64,000 nt of DNA. Source: Planctomyces sp. SH-PL14. GTDB taxonomy: Bacteria > Planctomycetota > Planctomycetia > Planctomycetales > Planctomycetaceae. Made by a program: the position numbers and the translations under genes. How positions within the stretch are numbered: position 1 is the stretch's first letter; every line of letters starts with the position of its first letter. Below are positions 18,590 to 27,608 of this stretch, piece after piece. The stretch is from positions 4,420,001 to 4,484,000 of the forward strand of contig NZ_CP011270.1 in the NCBI RefSeq assembly GCF_001610835.1, in the 5' to 3' direction. The notes beneath the pieces were generated by a model, which was not told the origin of the DNA, did not search any database, and saw only the letters and a program-made list of their open reading frames with translations.

Positions 18590-21500
18590 ATGCGGGGAGC
18601 GCAGTTCTTTCGTCGTTTCGTAGGACGGGGACCGTCGATTCCCGCGGACCGTAACCCCGCGGTCGGAAGCGGCCACCCGTTCACTCCGTCCGCCTTGCGG
18701 GGGCTGCGGCGCTCCCGGACATGGAAGCGATGCCTCTACACCGCATCGTTCTGGGCGGCGGGAATTGCCGGAACCGCCTCGGCGGGAACGTTCTTCGTCA
18801 CAAACAACAACGACAGCGGCATCGGGTCGTTCCGCCAGGCGATCCTGGACGCGGAAGGGAACGCCGGAGCGGATGACATCGTCTTCGACGACAACGTCGG
18901 AACGGTCACCCTGGGCTCCCCCCTGCCGACGATCACGCAGGACCTGACGGTCAGCGGCGGGACCGGGAATGCCATCGACGCAGGGGGCGTGCGGTCGGTC
19001 TTCGTGCAGTCGGGCGTCTTCAGCGCGACCAACCTCGCCTACTCGGACGGCACCACGATCAACGGCGGGACGGTGGCCATCGTCGATGACGCCAACCTCG
19101 GTGACGCCGCCGGCGGCGTCACCTTCGACGCCGGCACGCTGCGGACCGACGCGGGAGTCACCTCCGCGCGCGACATCGTCATCGACGCGGGCGGCGGGAC
19201 GATCAACACCAACGGATTCAACTCGACCTTCTCAGGAAACATTTCCGGGAACGGCGACCTGACAAAGTCCGGCGACGGGACCCTGATCCTGTCCGGCACC
19301 AATTCCGATGAGATCACCCCGACATGGTTCGGAGGGACCACGGTCACCGGGGGTACCCTGCAGATCACAAACCAGGTCAACCTGGGGACCGGGACGCTGA
19401 CCCTCGACGGCGGGACCCTCCGTCAGACAACGAGCGACCTCTTCGACCGGAATATCGAACTCGGCTCGGCCGGTGGGACGATCGACTTCCAGAACGGCTC
19501 GGCCACCGTCAGCAGCACAATCAGCGGCTCGGGCGCCCTGACGATCGACGCCGGCGGGGGCCTGTTCCTCTACGGCAACAACACCTACAGCGGCGGGACG
19601 ATCATCGAGTCGGGACTCGTCCTGGTTCAGGACGGAGCCAACTTCGGCACCGGAGACGTCGAGTACAACGGCGGGACCATCATCGTCGGCGGGACCGACG
19701 TCGTCTTCAATCAGAACTTCGACGTCACCGGCGCCCGGCAGTTCCGGGCCACAAGCCTGAGCACGACCTTCGCGGGCGATCTCACCGGCACCGGATCCAT
19801 CAACTTCAACGCCGCCGGCGGTCCCTCGGTGTTCCTCCTGGAAGGGACCAACACCTACACCGGCGGGACCAGCATCACGGGCCTCGGCTCGGTCCTTCGC
19901 CTCAACGGCGGGACGCTCGCCAGTACCGGCTCGCTCAGTATCAGCGGCGGGGCCACGTTCGATCTCAACGGACAGACCCAGACGATCGGCACGCTTTCGG
20001 GAGCGGGGGACATCCTCCTCGGCTCGGGGGCGCTGACGACCGACACGTCTGACGATTCGGCCTTCTCCGGGGTCATCAGCGGGACCGGATCGCTGACCAA
20101 GGCGGGGATCGGCGAACTGACTCTCCTGGGGACGAACACGTATTCGGGCGGGACAACATTCCGTGGCGGCACGATCGTCGTTTCGGACAACGCCAACCTC
20201 GGAGATGCGGGAGGGGAGCTGACCTTCGATGGCGGAGCGCTCCGCATCACCGGCAACTTAACGGCGGTCAATCGCAACACGACCCTTGAGGCCGGAGGTG
20301 GAACGCTCGACGCCGTCTTCGGGGAGGCGGTGATCTTCAGCGGACCGATCACCGGAGCGGGAGGACTGACCAAGACCGGCGGCGGCTATCTGTTCCTGGA
20401 TGGGGCTAACAGCTATCTCGGCGAAACGTCGATCAACGGCGGCGCGCTGGTCATCGGCTCCGACGCGAACCTGGGAGCGGGCGCTCTCGTCTTCAACGAC
20501 GGGATCCTGCAGACGAATAACAGCATGACGATCGACAACGAGGTCGTCTTCAACTCGGGAGACGCCAACTTCCTGACCAACAGCAACGACGTCACTCTGT
20601 CGGGGAACATTTCCGGTGACGGAAGGCTGGTCAAACTCGACCTGGGAACTCTCACCCTGACGGGGACCAACTCGTTTACCGGCGGAATCGACGTCCAGCT
20701 CGGAGCCGTCCGCGGCAACACCGACAGCCTGCTGGGGGACATCGCTCTCTCCTCCGCGGCAAGTTCCGTGATCTTCGACCAGGCGACCGACGGCACCTAT
20801 ACCGGCACCCTGAGCGGGGACGGCGCCGTCACGAAACTGGGCACGGGGCGGCTGACCCTCACCGGAACGAACACCTATCTCGGCGGAACGACGATCAACG
20901 GCGGCGCGCTCGTCATCAGCGACGATGCCAACCTCGGCGACGCGTCCGGAACGCTCTCCCTCGACGGCGGAACCCTGAGCGCCGTCGGATATTTCGAGAT
21001 GAACCGGCTCACCACCCTCGGAGCCGGCGGGGGAACATTCGAGACGCAGGACATCGATGATGACCTGACACTGCATGGTGTCATTCAAGGCTCCGGCGGA
21101 CTGACGAAGACCGGCGACGGCTTCCTGGAACTGGCCGGAACGAACACCTACCTCGGCGGCACGACGATCAACGGCGGCTACCTCGGCATCAGCGACGACA
21201 CCAACCTGGGGGACGCGTCCGGAGCCCTCCGCCTCGACGGCGGAACGCTGACCACGTTCAACAGCTTCGAAATCGCGCGAAACATCACGCTCGGCGCCGG
21301 GGGCGGAGCGTTCGAAGTCTACGATGACTTCGACGAGGTGACGCTCAGCGGGACCATCGACGGCGTCGGCGGCCTGACGAAGATCGGCTTCGGTCTCCTG
21401 GAACTGACCGGCACCAACACCTATCTCGGGGACACGACGATCCACGAGGGAGGACTGGCGATCGACTCGGACGCCAGCCTGGGGGACCTGTCGGGAGACA

Positions 21501-23992
21501 TCCACATCGGCCCGGGAGCGGCTCTCGGGCTCAACAACGACATCACCACGGCCCGCGACGTGACGCTCGATCTCCTCGGCGGCATCGCGACGCTCGGCGG
21601 CACGAGCACCTTCACGGGGGTCATCAGCGGCAACGGGATCCTCAGCAAGCTCACGGAAGGGACCCTGATCCTCGACGGCGCGAACACCTACGACGGCGGC
21701 ACGATCGTCGACGAAGGGACGCTCCGGCTGGGGACGAACGGATCGCTCGCCAGCACCGGCAATCTCCTGATCCTTCCGGACGCGACGTTCGACCTCAACG
21801 GCCGGACGCAGACGGTGGGAGCGCTGTTCGGCGAAGGTTTCCTCCTGCTCGGTTCCGGAGCCTTCACGACCGACAGCGACGACGACGGCCTCTATGGAGG
21901 TGTCATCAGCGGAACGGGCTCGTTCACCAAGGCCGGTGATTCGGTCCTCGAACTCTACGGGATCAACACCCACACCGGCGGAACGAACATCAACGGCGGC
22001 GGCCTGATCATCACCGACGACGCCAACCTGGGCGACACCGCCAGCGTCCTCTCGTTCAACGGCGGCTTCCTCCACACCTACGACGCCATCACGTCCCAGC
22101 GGAACGTGATCCTCAACACCCTCGGCGGCACCATCGATACCGAGGGATACGACTCCAGCTTCTCGGGCAACTTCTCGGGACTGGGGGGCCTCACCAAGGA
22201 AGGGGATGGACGGCTCGAACTGCTCGGCACGAACGACTACGCCGGATCGACCGTCATCAACGGCGGCAACCTGGCGGTCAACGGCTCGCTCACCAGCGAC
22301 GTGTTCGTGAACCACGACGGGATCCTCTCGGGGAACGGCCAGGTCGGCAGCGTTGTCAACGACGGCACGGTCGGTCCCGGGAACTCGATCGATACCCTGC
22401 AGATCGCCGGCAACTACTCCCAGACCGCCAACGGGATCCTGGAGATCGAGATCGAGCCGGGCAGCGGCAAGACTGACGTCCTGGAGATCACCGGCACCGC
22501 CACGCTCGCCGGCACGCTCAACATCACCGGCGGCGGGAGCACCGGCTTCTCCGTCAACCAGACCTATACGTTCCTCACGGCCACGGGGGGCGTCAGCGGC
22601 ACGTTCAACCCGGTCACCGAGGACCTCGCGTTCCTCGGTGTCGTGCTCGACTACACCGACCCCAACGCCGTTTCGTTCACCCTGGCGCTCGACGGAACGA
22701 CGTTCGCGAACGTCGCCGACACGCCGAACGAGAGCAGCGTCGCGGGGACGCTCGACGCCATCAGTCCCGGTGCGACGGGCGATACCGCGCTCCTCATTCA
22801 GGACATCCTGAGCATGACCGCTCCGGAGGCCCGCGCGGCGTACAATCAGCTCAGCGGCGAGATCTTCGCCAGCAGCTCGGCCGCCTCGATCGAACAGGCC
22901 CAGTCCACGCTCCGCAACGTGGCCGAGCGCCTCCGCCGGATGGGGGCCGACGAAACGACCGGCATCGCGATGCGGATGCCCTCGCCCGATCAGGCCTTCT
23001 CCCTCGTTTCCAGCGGCGACTCCTCCGCCCACCAGGACGTGATCCGGCTGGCCAGCGGGACCGGAAGCGCCACCCATGTGGCTCGCGGGGCGACATTCGA
23101 ACAGACCCTCGTCCAGTACCTCGAAGAAGACGTCTACTCCGCCGCCCGGACCTGGGATGGCTGGATCGAGGGCTCGGGCCAGACCGGCAACTTCGCGAGC
23201 AACGGCAACGCCGCGGCAACCCGCTACGGATTCGGCGGCACGAACTTCGGCGCCGGCTACTACCTCGACAACAACACCATCGTCGGCGTGCTGGGAGGCT
23301 ACTACAACAGCAACGTCCGCGGCGGCGGCTCCGGGGCGGACCGGGCGGAGGTCGACACGACGCAGGTCGGCCTCTACGCCCGCACCAGCTTCGGCCAGAA
23401 CTACGTTCTCGGGATCGTCAACTACGGCAACCAGGACTACGGCACCAACCGCGTCGTGAACATCGGTGGCGTCGACCGCAGCACGGCGGCCAGCTACGGA
23501 GCCGACCAGTTCGGAACGCTCGTCGAGTACGGCCAGAACCGGTCGCTGGGGAACTTCGTGCTCCAGCCGCTGGTCTCGATGCAGTACATCAACCAGCAGA
23601 CCGACGGCTACACCGAACAGGCGACCGGCGGGGGCGGAGCGACGCTCGATGTCGCGGGCCGGACGGACGATTCACTCCGCGGCGCCCTGGGAGCCCGGCT
23701 GCTGCTGCCGTTCCTGCACGAGAGCGGCCGGAGCTTCGTTCCGGAGATCCATGCCCGCTACATGTACGAGTTCCTCGACAGCAGCCAGAACATCGGGGCG
23801 ACCTTCACCAGCTCTCCCGGAACGCCGTTCACCGCTCAGGGGGTCAGTGCCGGGGAGAACTTCTTCGTCTACGGCGCGGGAGCGTCGTACATGCTGACGC
23901 AGTACGTCAGCCTCTACGGCCACTACATTGGCCAGGCGACGAGCCAGCTCACGTCGCACACCGGAACCGGCGGTCTCCAGGTCACCTGGTAG
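18590..23992 (+). CDS. giant autotransporter-like protein with passenger repeats
   Basis: About 1800 residues. An extended N-terminus leads to a signal peptide (CLYTASFWAAGIAGTASAG), then a beta-helix segment (TFFVTNNNDSGIGSFRQAIL) of the kind that starts many planctomycete surface proteins. Twelve autotransporter-associated beta-strand repeats follow, each reading roughly LTKxGxGxLxLxGTNTYxGGTxIxGG and NLGDxxG. From about residue 1510 the chain matches an autotransporter beta-barrel (GAGYYLDNNTIVGVLGGYY, LRGALGARLLLPF), ending GGLQVTW with a terminal aromatic residue as expected for outer-membrane insertion. The passenger should be exposed at the cell surface, probably as an adhesin. ATG at 18590 is chosen for GGAGGAG upstream; an earlier ATG at 18494 lacks one. 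Confidence 0.88.
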   Translation: MRGAQFFRRFVGRGPSIPADRNPAVGSGHPFTPSALRGLRRSRTWKRCLYTASFWAAGIAGTASAGTFFVTNNNDSGIGSFRQAILDAEGNAGADDIVFDDNVGTVTLGSPLPTITQDLTVSGGTGNAIDAGGVRSVFVQSGVFSATNLAYSDGTTINGGTVAIVDDANLGDAAGGVTFDAGTLRTDAGVTSARDIVIDAGGGTINTNGFNSTFSGNISGNGDLTKSGDGTLILSGTNSDEITPTWFGGTTVTGGTLQITNQVNLGTGTLTLDGGTLRQTTSDLFDRNIELGSAGGTIDFQNGSATVSSTISGSGALTIDAGGGLFLYGNNTYSGGTIIESGLVLVQDGANFGTGDVEYNGGTIIVGGTDVVFNQNFDVTGARQFRATSLSTTFAGDLTGTGSINFNAAGGPSVFLLEGTNTYTGGTSITGLGSVLRLNGGTLASTGSLSISGGATFDLNGQTQTIGTLSGAGDILLGSGALTTDTSDDSAFSGVISGTGSLTKAGIGELTLLGTNTYSGGTTFRGGTIVVSDNANLGDAGGELTFDGGALRITGNLTAVNRNTTLEAGGGTLDAVFGEAVIFSGPITGAGGLTKTGGGYLFLDGANSYLGETSINGGALVIGSDANLGAGALVFNDGILQTNNSMTIDNEVVFNSGDANFLTNSNDVTLSGNISGDGRLVKLDLGTLTLTGTNSFTGGIDVQLGAVRGNTDSLLGDIALSSAASSVIFDQATDGTYTGTLSGDGAVTKLGTGRLTLTGTNTYLGGTTINGGALVISDDANLGDASGTLSLDGGTLSAVGYFEMNRLTTLGAGGGTFETQDIDDDLTLHGVIQGSGGLTKTGDGFLELAGTNTYLGGTTINGGYLGISDDTNLGDASGALRLDGGTLTTFNSFEIARNITLGAGGGAFEVYDDFDEVTLSGTIDGVGGLTKIGFGLLELTGTNTYLGDTTIHEGGLAIDSDASLGDLSGDIHIGPGAALGLNNDITTARDVTLDLLGGIATLGGTSTFTGVISGNGILSKLTEGTLILDGANTYDGGTIVDEGTLRLGTNGSLASTGNLLILPDATFDLNGRTQTVGALFGEGFLLLGSGAFTTDSDDDGLYGGVISGTGSFTKAGDSVLELYGINTHTGGTNINGGGLIITDDANLGDTASVLSFNGGFLHTYDAITSQRNVILNTLGGTIDTEGYDSSFSGNFSGLGGLTKEGDGRLELLGTNDYAGSTVINGGNLAVNGSLTSDVFVNHDGILSGNGQVGSVVNDGTVGPGNSIDTLQIAGNYSQTANGILEIEIEPGSGKTDVLEITGTATLAGTLNITGGGSTGFSVNQTYTFLTATGGVSGTFNPVTEDLAFLGVVLDYTDPNAVSFTLALDGTTFANVADTPNESSVAGTLDAISPGATGDTALLIQDILSMTAPEARAAYNQLSGEIFASSSAASIEQAQSTLRNVAERLRRMGADETTGIAMRMPSPDQAFSLVSSGDSSAHQDVIRLASGTGSATHVARGATFEQTLVQYLEEDVYSAARTWDGWIEGSGQTGNFASNGNAAATRYGFGGTNFGAGYYLDNNTIVGVLGGYYNSNVRGGGSGADRAEVDTTQVGLYARTSFGQNYVLGIVNYGNQDYGTNRVVNIGGVDRSTAASYGADQFGTLVEYGQNRSLGNFVLQPLVSMQYINQQTDGYTEQATGGGGATLDVAGRTDDSLRGALGARLLLPFLHESGRSFVPEIHARYMYEFLDSSQNIGATFTSSPGTPFTAQGVSAGENFFVYGAGASYMLTQYVSLYGHYIGQATSQLTSHTGTGGLQVTW

Positions 23993-24040
23993 CCGCTGGG
24001 TGAGAAGGCTCCTGAGTCGGAACGCATCCGAGGGAGCCTG

Positions 24041-25573
24041 TCATCGATTGCCGAACGAGTCTCCTCGCTCGGTGACTCGTTCCAGTTTCGACGGCAGATA
24101 CGTGGGACGGTTGGAGCCGTCGCTCCCGGGGTTTCCGAGCGCCGTCACCTGAAACGGTTCCGCGTTCGACGACACAACCTCGCGCCCGTTGGCCACGTCG
24201 TCGTCGATCTGCTGAAAGGCTTTCCGCAGCGCCGCGACGCACCGTTCCGGTGGGACGATCTGAATCGTCGAGTCGGCAGGGTGAGGCTGGAAAACGACCT
24301 CGTCCGGATTCAGCGTCGCCGCCGGGATCAGGAGCGTTCGCTGGGGCCGGGGATCGTTCTGCAGGTCCACGAGGCTTTCCTTCACATAGAACTCCACGCC
24401 GTCCGCCGGGTGGTAGTCCTTTCCGGGAATCCGAACCCCCTTGATCTCCCCGCCCGGACCGAGGTCCAGCACGGATGAGAACATGCGGCTGGGGCGGTCC
24501 GGCGTGTGGAGCGTGCCGTCCGTGCTGAAGATCAGGTTGGGGCTGCTGGAGAAACTCCCTCGAGAGCCACCCTGGCCGACGGGACCCTGCGTCGACCAGC
24601 GGACGCCCGCGAACTCGCGAGAGACGTTGATCAGATTGACGCGGAACCAGAGCGGGCGGGTCTTCAGATCGCCCGGAAGCTGCAGACGCAGCCGGCCCTG
24701 GAGCGGCTCCGGCGCCGCCGGAGGACAGGCGAAGGTCGCGGTGTAGGATTCGCCGGGCTGAATCCGAACGGTCGACAAAGTCGCCTCCTTCCACGGAGCC
24801 ACAATCCTCAGCACATACACTCCGTAGCGAACCCGCTCGAACCGGACTTTTCCGTCCTCGCCCGACGTCCCCGCCATCGGGGGAATGTCCGACTGCGTCC
24901 CCTGGAGCGACAGCCGGACCTGAAACCCCGCGGCGGGGGGGCCGTCCATCGCGGATTGCCGCAGCGTGATCTCGGCGGGATTCCAGTCGGACGGCTGATC
25001 GAGCTTCCCTTCCAGGGTCGTGACCCGTTTGGCCATCAGTTCCCGCGAGGCCCGCGCCTCCTCCAGGGCCGCCTGGGCGGACGCCGTCTCGGCCCTGGCC
25101 GATTCGATCAGCCGCGCGCTCGCCTCCCGGGACTCGCGGCGGATCGCGTCGAGCTGTTCCGCGTGGCGCCGCGCCTGCTCGGCGGCATCGGCGGCCATCC
25201 GCTGCTGGAAGTCGGCCATCATCGCCTGCTGGCGAAGGAGCTGCTGGAACAGCACCCCGGCGACCGTCCCGCCGAGGACCATCATCGCCAGCGCCAGACC
25301 GAACACGAGTCGACGAGTCATGATCTTCTCCCGCATGGCGTCCCACCACAGCCGCAGCGCGAGCTGGGCCGGATTGCCGAACCGCTCCAGGGCCCGTTGT
25401 TCGGGAGTCGCGGCGACTCCCGACGAAACGGCCGCCTGTCTCTGCCGCTCCCGGTCCAGAGCGCACCGCAGATGGTCCCCCAGCTCGTCGAGGATGTCTT
25501 GGCGGAGCGACGCCGGCTCATCGTCGCGCGGCGGCGGGAGGTCGGCGGCGATGTCGTCGGGACGGTGAACCAT
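24041..25573 (-). CDS. membrane protein with N-terminal permease-prefix-type domain (paralogue B)
   Basis: A 510-residue protein. Residues 1-75 (DDIAADLPPPRDDEPASLRQ, DELGDHLRCALDRERQ) resemble the short cytoplasmic 'prefix' domain found on PadR-linked permeases. One membrane helix follows at about 88-110 (LVFGLALAMMVLGGTVAGVLF), then a coiled coil of alternating alanine/arginine/glutamate to about residue 180, and an extracytoplasmic beta-rich domain (GEDGKVRFERVRYGVYVLRI, a carboxypeptidase-regulatory-like strand pattern). It is paralogous to the gene just upstream (40-base gap), sharing the first ~70 residues almost word for word. Probably the last gene of a PadR-controlled operon. Function unknown. 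Confidence 0.78.
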   Translation of the reverse strand: MVHRPDDIAADLPPPRDDEPASLRQDILDELGDHLRCALDRERQRQAAVSSGVAATPEQRALERFGNPAQLALRLWWDAMREKIMTRRLVFGLALAMMVLGGTVAGVLFQQLLRQQAMMADFQQRMAADAAEQARRHAEQLDAIRRESREASARLIESARAETASAQAALEEARASRELMAKRVTTLEGKLDQPSDWNPAEITLRQSAMDGPPAAGFQVRLSLQGTQSDIPPMAGTSGEDGKVRFERVRYGVYVLRIVAPWKEATLSTVRIQPGESYTATFACPPAAPEPLQGRLRLQLPGDLKTRPLWFRVNLINVSREFAGVRWSTQGPVGQGGSRGSFSSSPNLIFSTDGTLHTPDRPSRMFSSVLDLGPGGEIKGVRIPGKDYHPADGVEFYVKESLVDLQNDPRPQRTLLIPAATLNPDEVVFQPHPADSTIQIVPPERCVAALRKAFQQIDDDVANGREVVSSNAEPFQVTALGNPGSDGSNRPTYLPSKLERVTERGDSFGNR

Positions 25574-25613
25574 GTTCGGGAACGACGCCCTCGCTGGGTG
25601 CTCTGAAACGAAG

Positions 25614-27005
25614 TCACTCCGATCCGGCCGCCGCGGCAGGGGTCATGGGAGTCGGCGAGGAAGTGCCGCGGCGCAGAAGGGGCAGCTCCCCTCGCACCAG
25701 CACGTCGGCGATCTTGTTCGGGACTGTGATCTCGTAGTCGGACTTCTCTTTGAACGCCTGGAGCACATCCCGCAACAGCCGTCCCCCCTCTTCGGTCAGC
25801 TCAATCCGCAGCGGCTGGCCATCCCCTTCCGCGACGACGGAGATGTGCGGCCCGACCGAGAACGGCTGCTTGAGATGGAAGATGACCTTCGTCGGGTGTG
25901 GGCCGTCGTTCGATTCCCCCGCCACCAAGGTCAGAGGGAAAGCGTAGGCGCCTCGGGCGTCGACCGTCCGCTCCACACAGAGAGAGACCATGTCACCGGG
26001 AACCAGCTCCTCGCCCGGCCAGCGGACTCCGAGATCGTCCCCCGCCTTGTCCCGGACTTGAAAGGGCTCAAGCTCGTCAATCTTGTCCGACGAGCCGATG
26101 GCACCGTCGGTCCCGACCAGGGCCATCGTGGCGTTCCCCATGAACTTGCCGCGGTTCTCCAAGGTTCTCCAGCGGTGGCCGGCGACCTGTCGCTCGCCCT
26201 GACCGAGACGGAACTGGACAAAGAGTTTGAACTGTTGAAACTCCGGGGGGACCACGAGCCGCGGCTTGACCACCAGCGGCCGCGGCGCCTGGAAGGGGCA
26301 ATCGATCGTCATGCTGACCGCCGCGCCGGGATTGATGTTGATCTCCCGCGTCAGGAACTCGCCCCAGGGGGCCTCGACTTTGAGCGTGTACCGGCCGTAC
26401 CGCACGAGAGGAAATTTCACGAAGGGCGTGTCGTCGGTCCTGGCCTCCCAGGGGGGCATGCCGGTCGTGTCCTGCTGCCGCGCGAGATAGACGAGGTAGC
26501 CGGGCCGGAGCGAGGTTCCGCTCTCCGCTGAACGAAGCTGGACTTCGACCGGAACCCACTCGACCGACGTCTCGGTCCGGGGGGCCGCGGCGCCGCGGGC
26601 CTGTTCGTTGACCCGGCGGAGGGTCTCGGCCATCTCCCGCTGCTGCGCCAGGATCGCCTGATTCTGCGACGAGAGCGTCCGGACGATGAAGAACATGCCG
26701 AAGCATGTGGCCCCCATGACGAAGATGGCGGCGAGGAGCACGAGTCGCTGCATGAAGAGGCTCTCCTGCATTGCCTGACGCCACAGCTGGAGCGCGATGG
26801 CGGGGGGACTTCCGAATCGATCGAGGACACGTTGCCAGGGAGACGTTCCGGCCGCGGACGGCGTTATCTCTTCCCGTTGTCGCTCCCGCTCCAGCGCGCA
26901 GGCCAGGTGGTCCGCCAGTTCGTCCATGATGTCCCTCCGCAGCGACGCCGGCTCGTCGTCCCGCGGGGGAGGCCACTCGGCGGCGATGTCGTCAGGACTG
27001 CGCAT
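25614..27005 (-). CDS. membrane protein with N-terminal permease-prefix-type domain (paralogue A)
   Basis: A 463-residue protein built like its downstream neighbour: prefix domain (DDIAAEWPPPRDDEPASLRR, DELADHLACALERERQ), one membrane helix near residues 84-108 (LVLLAAIFVMGATCFGMFFIV), a short coiled coil, and an extracytoplasmic domain with FVKFPLVRYGRYTLKVEAPW. ATG at 27005 is chosen because it starts at the sequence shared with the paralogue (MRSPDDIAAE against MVHRPDDIAAD); a longer frame reaching into padR is possible but unsupported. It starts 32 bases after the padR stop. The shared prefix and diverged extracytoplasmic parts suggest an old tandem duplication. Role unknown; envelope stress sensing is a guess. 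Confidence 0.78.
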   Translation of the reverse strand: MRSPDDIAAEWPPPRDDEPASLRRDIMDELADHLACALERERQREEITPSAAGTSPWQRVLDRFGSPPAIALQLWRQAMQESLFMQRLVLLAAIFVMGATCFGMFFIVRTLSSQNQAILAQQREMAETLRRVNEQARGAAAPRTETSVEWVPVEVQLRSAESGTSLRPGYLVYLARQQDTTGMPPWEARTDDTPFVKFPLVRYGRYTLKVEAPWGEFLTREININPGAAVSMTIDCPFQAPRPLVVKPRLVVPPEFQQFKLFVQFRLGQGERQVAGHRWRTLENRGKFMGNATMALVGTDGAIGSSDKIDELEPFQVRDKAGDDLGVRWPGEELVPGDMVSLCVERTVDARGAYAFPLTLVAGESNDGPHPTKVIFHLKQPFSVGPHISVVAEGDGQPLRIELTEEGGRLLRDVLQAFKEKSDYEITVPNKIADVLVRGELPLLRRGTSSPTPMTPAAAAGSE

Positions 27006-27037
27006 CAGGTCGTTCCGCTCCAGGCCCTCACGAAACG

Positions 27038-27370
27038 TCAGGCGGCTCCGAACTCCATCCCCAGGACCCCGTTGACGCCGCTGGCGAACGCCTGCCACTC
27101 GGTCCGCTTGTCCTTGAGGGCCTTCCGGCCGACAGGGGTGATGCGGTAGTACTTGCGGCGGCGGCCCTCCTGCTCGGTCCAGTAGGACTCAAGCCACGCC
27201 TGCCGCTCCAGGCGGTGCAGCGCGGGGTAGAGGCTTCCCTCTTTGAGATCGAAGTAGCCCCGCGAGCGGTCGAGGACGGTCTGGGTGATCTCGTAGCCGT
27301 AGGACGGCCCTTCGGCGAGGAGATCGAGGATCATCAGGTCGAGCGTCCCCGCCAGCAGTTTGGGATCCAT
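27038..27370 (-). CDS. PadR-family transcriptional regulator
   Basis: A 110-residue winged-helix protein of the short PadR subclass: LAGTLDLMILDLLAEGPSYG, YEITQ, FDLKEGSLYPALHRLE and the wing GRRRKYYRIT. Short PadR proteins are dimeric repressors; in planctomycetes and acidobacteria they often control adjacent genes with permease-prefix domains, exactly as seen here. ATG at 27370. Its upstream region carries a repeated GCTAGGTATG motif two helical turns apart, a likely operator. It is the first gene of the operon with the two paralogous membrane proteins. Confidence 0.93.
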   Translation of the reverse strand: MDPKLLAGTLDLMILDLLAEGPSYGYEITQTVLDRSRGYFDLKEGSLYPALHRLERQAWLESYWTEQEGRRRKYYRITPVGRKALKDKRTEWQAFASGVNGVLGMEFGAA

Positions 27371-27380
27371 CTCAGCACTC

Positions 27381-27425
27381 CATACATCGGCCAGCTAGGT
27401 ATGTAGCCTAGACGGGCTAGGTATG
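27381..27425 (-). promoter_or_regulatory. probable PadR operator and promoter
   Basis: Two exact copies of GCTAGGTATG at 27394-27403 and 27416-27425 lie 22 bases apart, with TAGCCTAG between them and CATACAT at 27381-27387. PadR sites typically contain ATGTAT/ATACAT half-sites, and TATGTA and CATACAT fit. The block ends 11 bases before the padR start codon. Confidence 0.55.
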
Positions 27426-27492
27426 GACTTCAAGAGGAATCTCACGCTCGAGTTTCATTTCGCAGCCGCCACAAACGCCCGGCTCTCCTCCT

Positions 27493-27570
27493 ATCTGTGT
27501 GCATCTGTGTTTATCTGTGGCTCAATTCTCTTTGGTCTTTGGCCACAGATGAACACAGATAAACACAGAT
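27493..27570. repeat. inverted repeat built of ATCTGTGT units
   Basis: The left arm 27493-27521 is three ATCTGTG units; the right arm 27542-27570 is its near-exact reverse complement (27 of 29 bases), with a 20-base loop. Short repeats of the ATCTGTGTTTATCTGTGG type occur in many unrelated bacterial genomes. It lies between padR and the end of the prepilin peptidase gene and could act as a bidirectional transcript end. Confidence 0.85.
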
Positions 27571-27608
27571 CAGAAGAAACCGTTCTGCGAACGGACGCGA
27601 CCGGTGGC

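Noticed and set aside
20258-23077. 939-codon open frame on the minus strand
   Set aside because: It lies wholly inside the autotransporter gene and its translation is the low-complexity Val/Arg/Gly/Asp mix expected from the reverse of GC-rich, repeat-coding DNA.
24008-24040. Bidirectional terminator between the autotransporter and the paralogue B gene
   Set aside because: A 7 bp inverted match (GGCTCC/GGAGCC) exists but with a 19-base loop and no T-run on either side; too weak to list.
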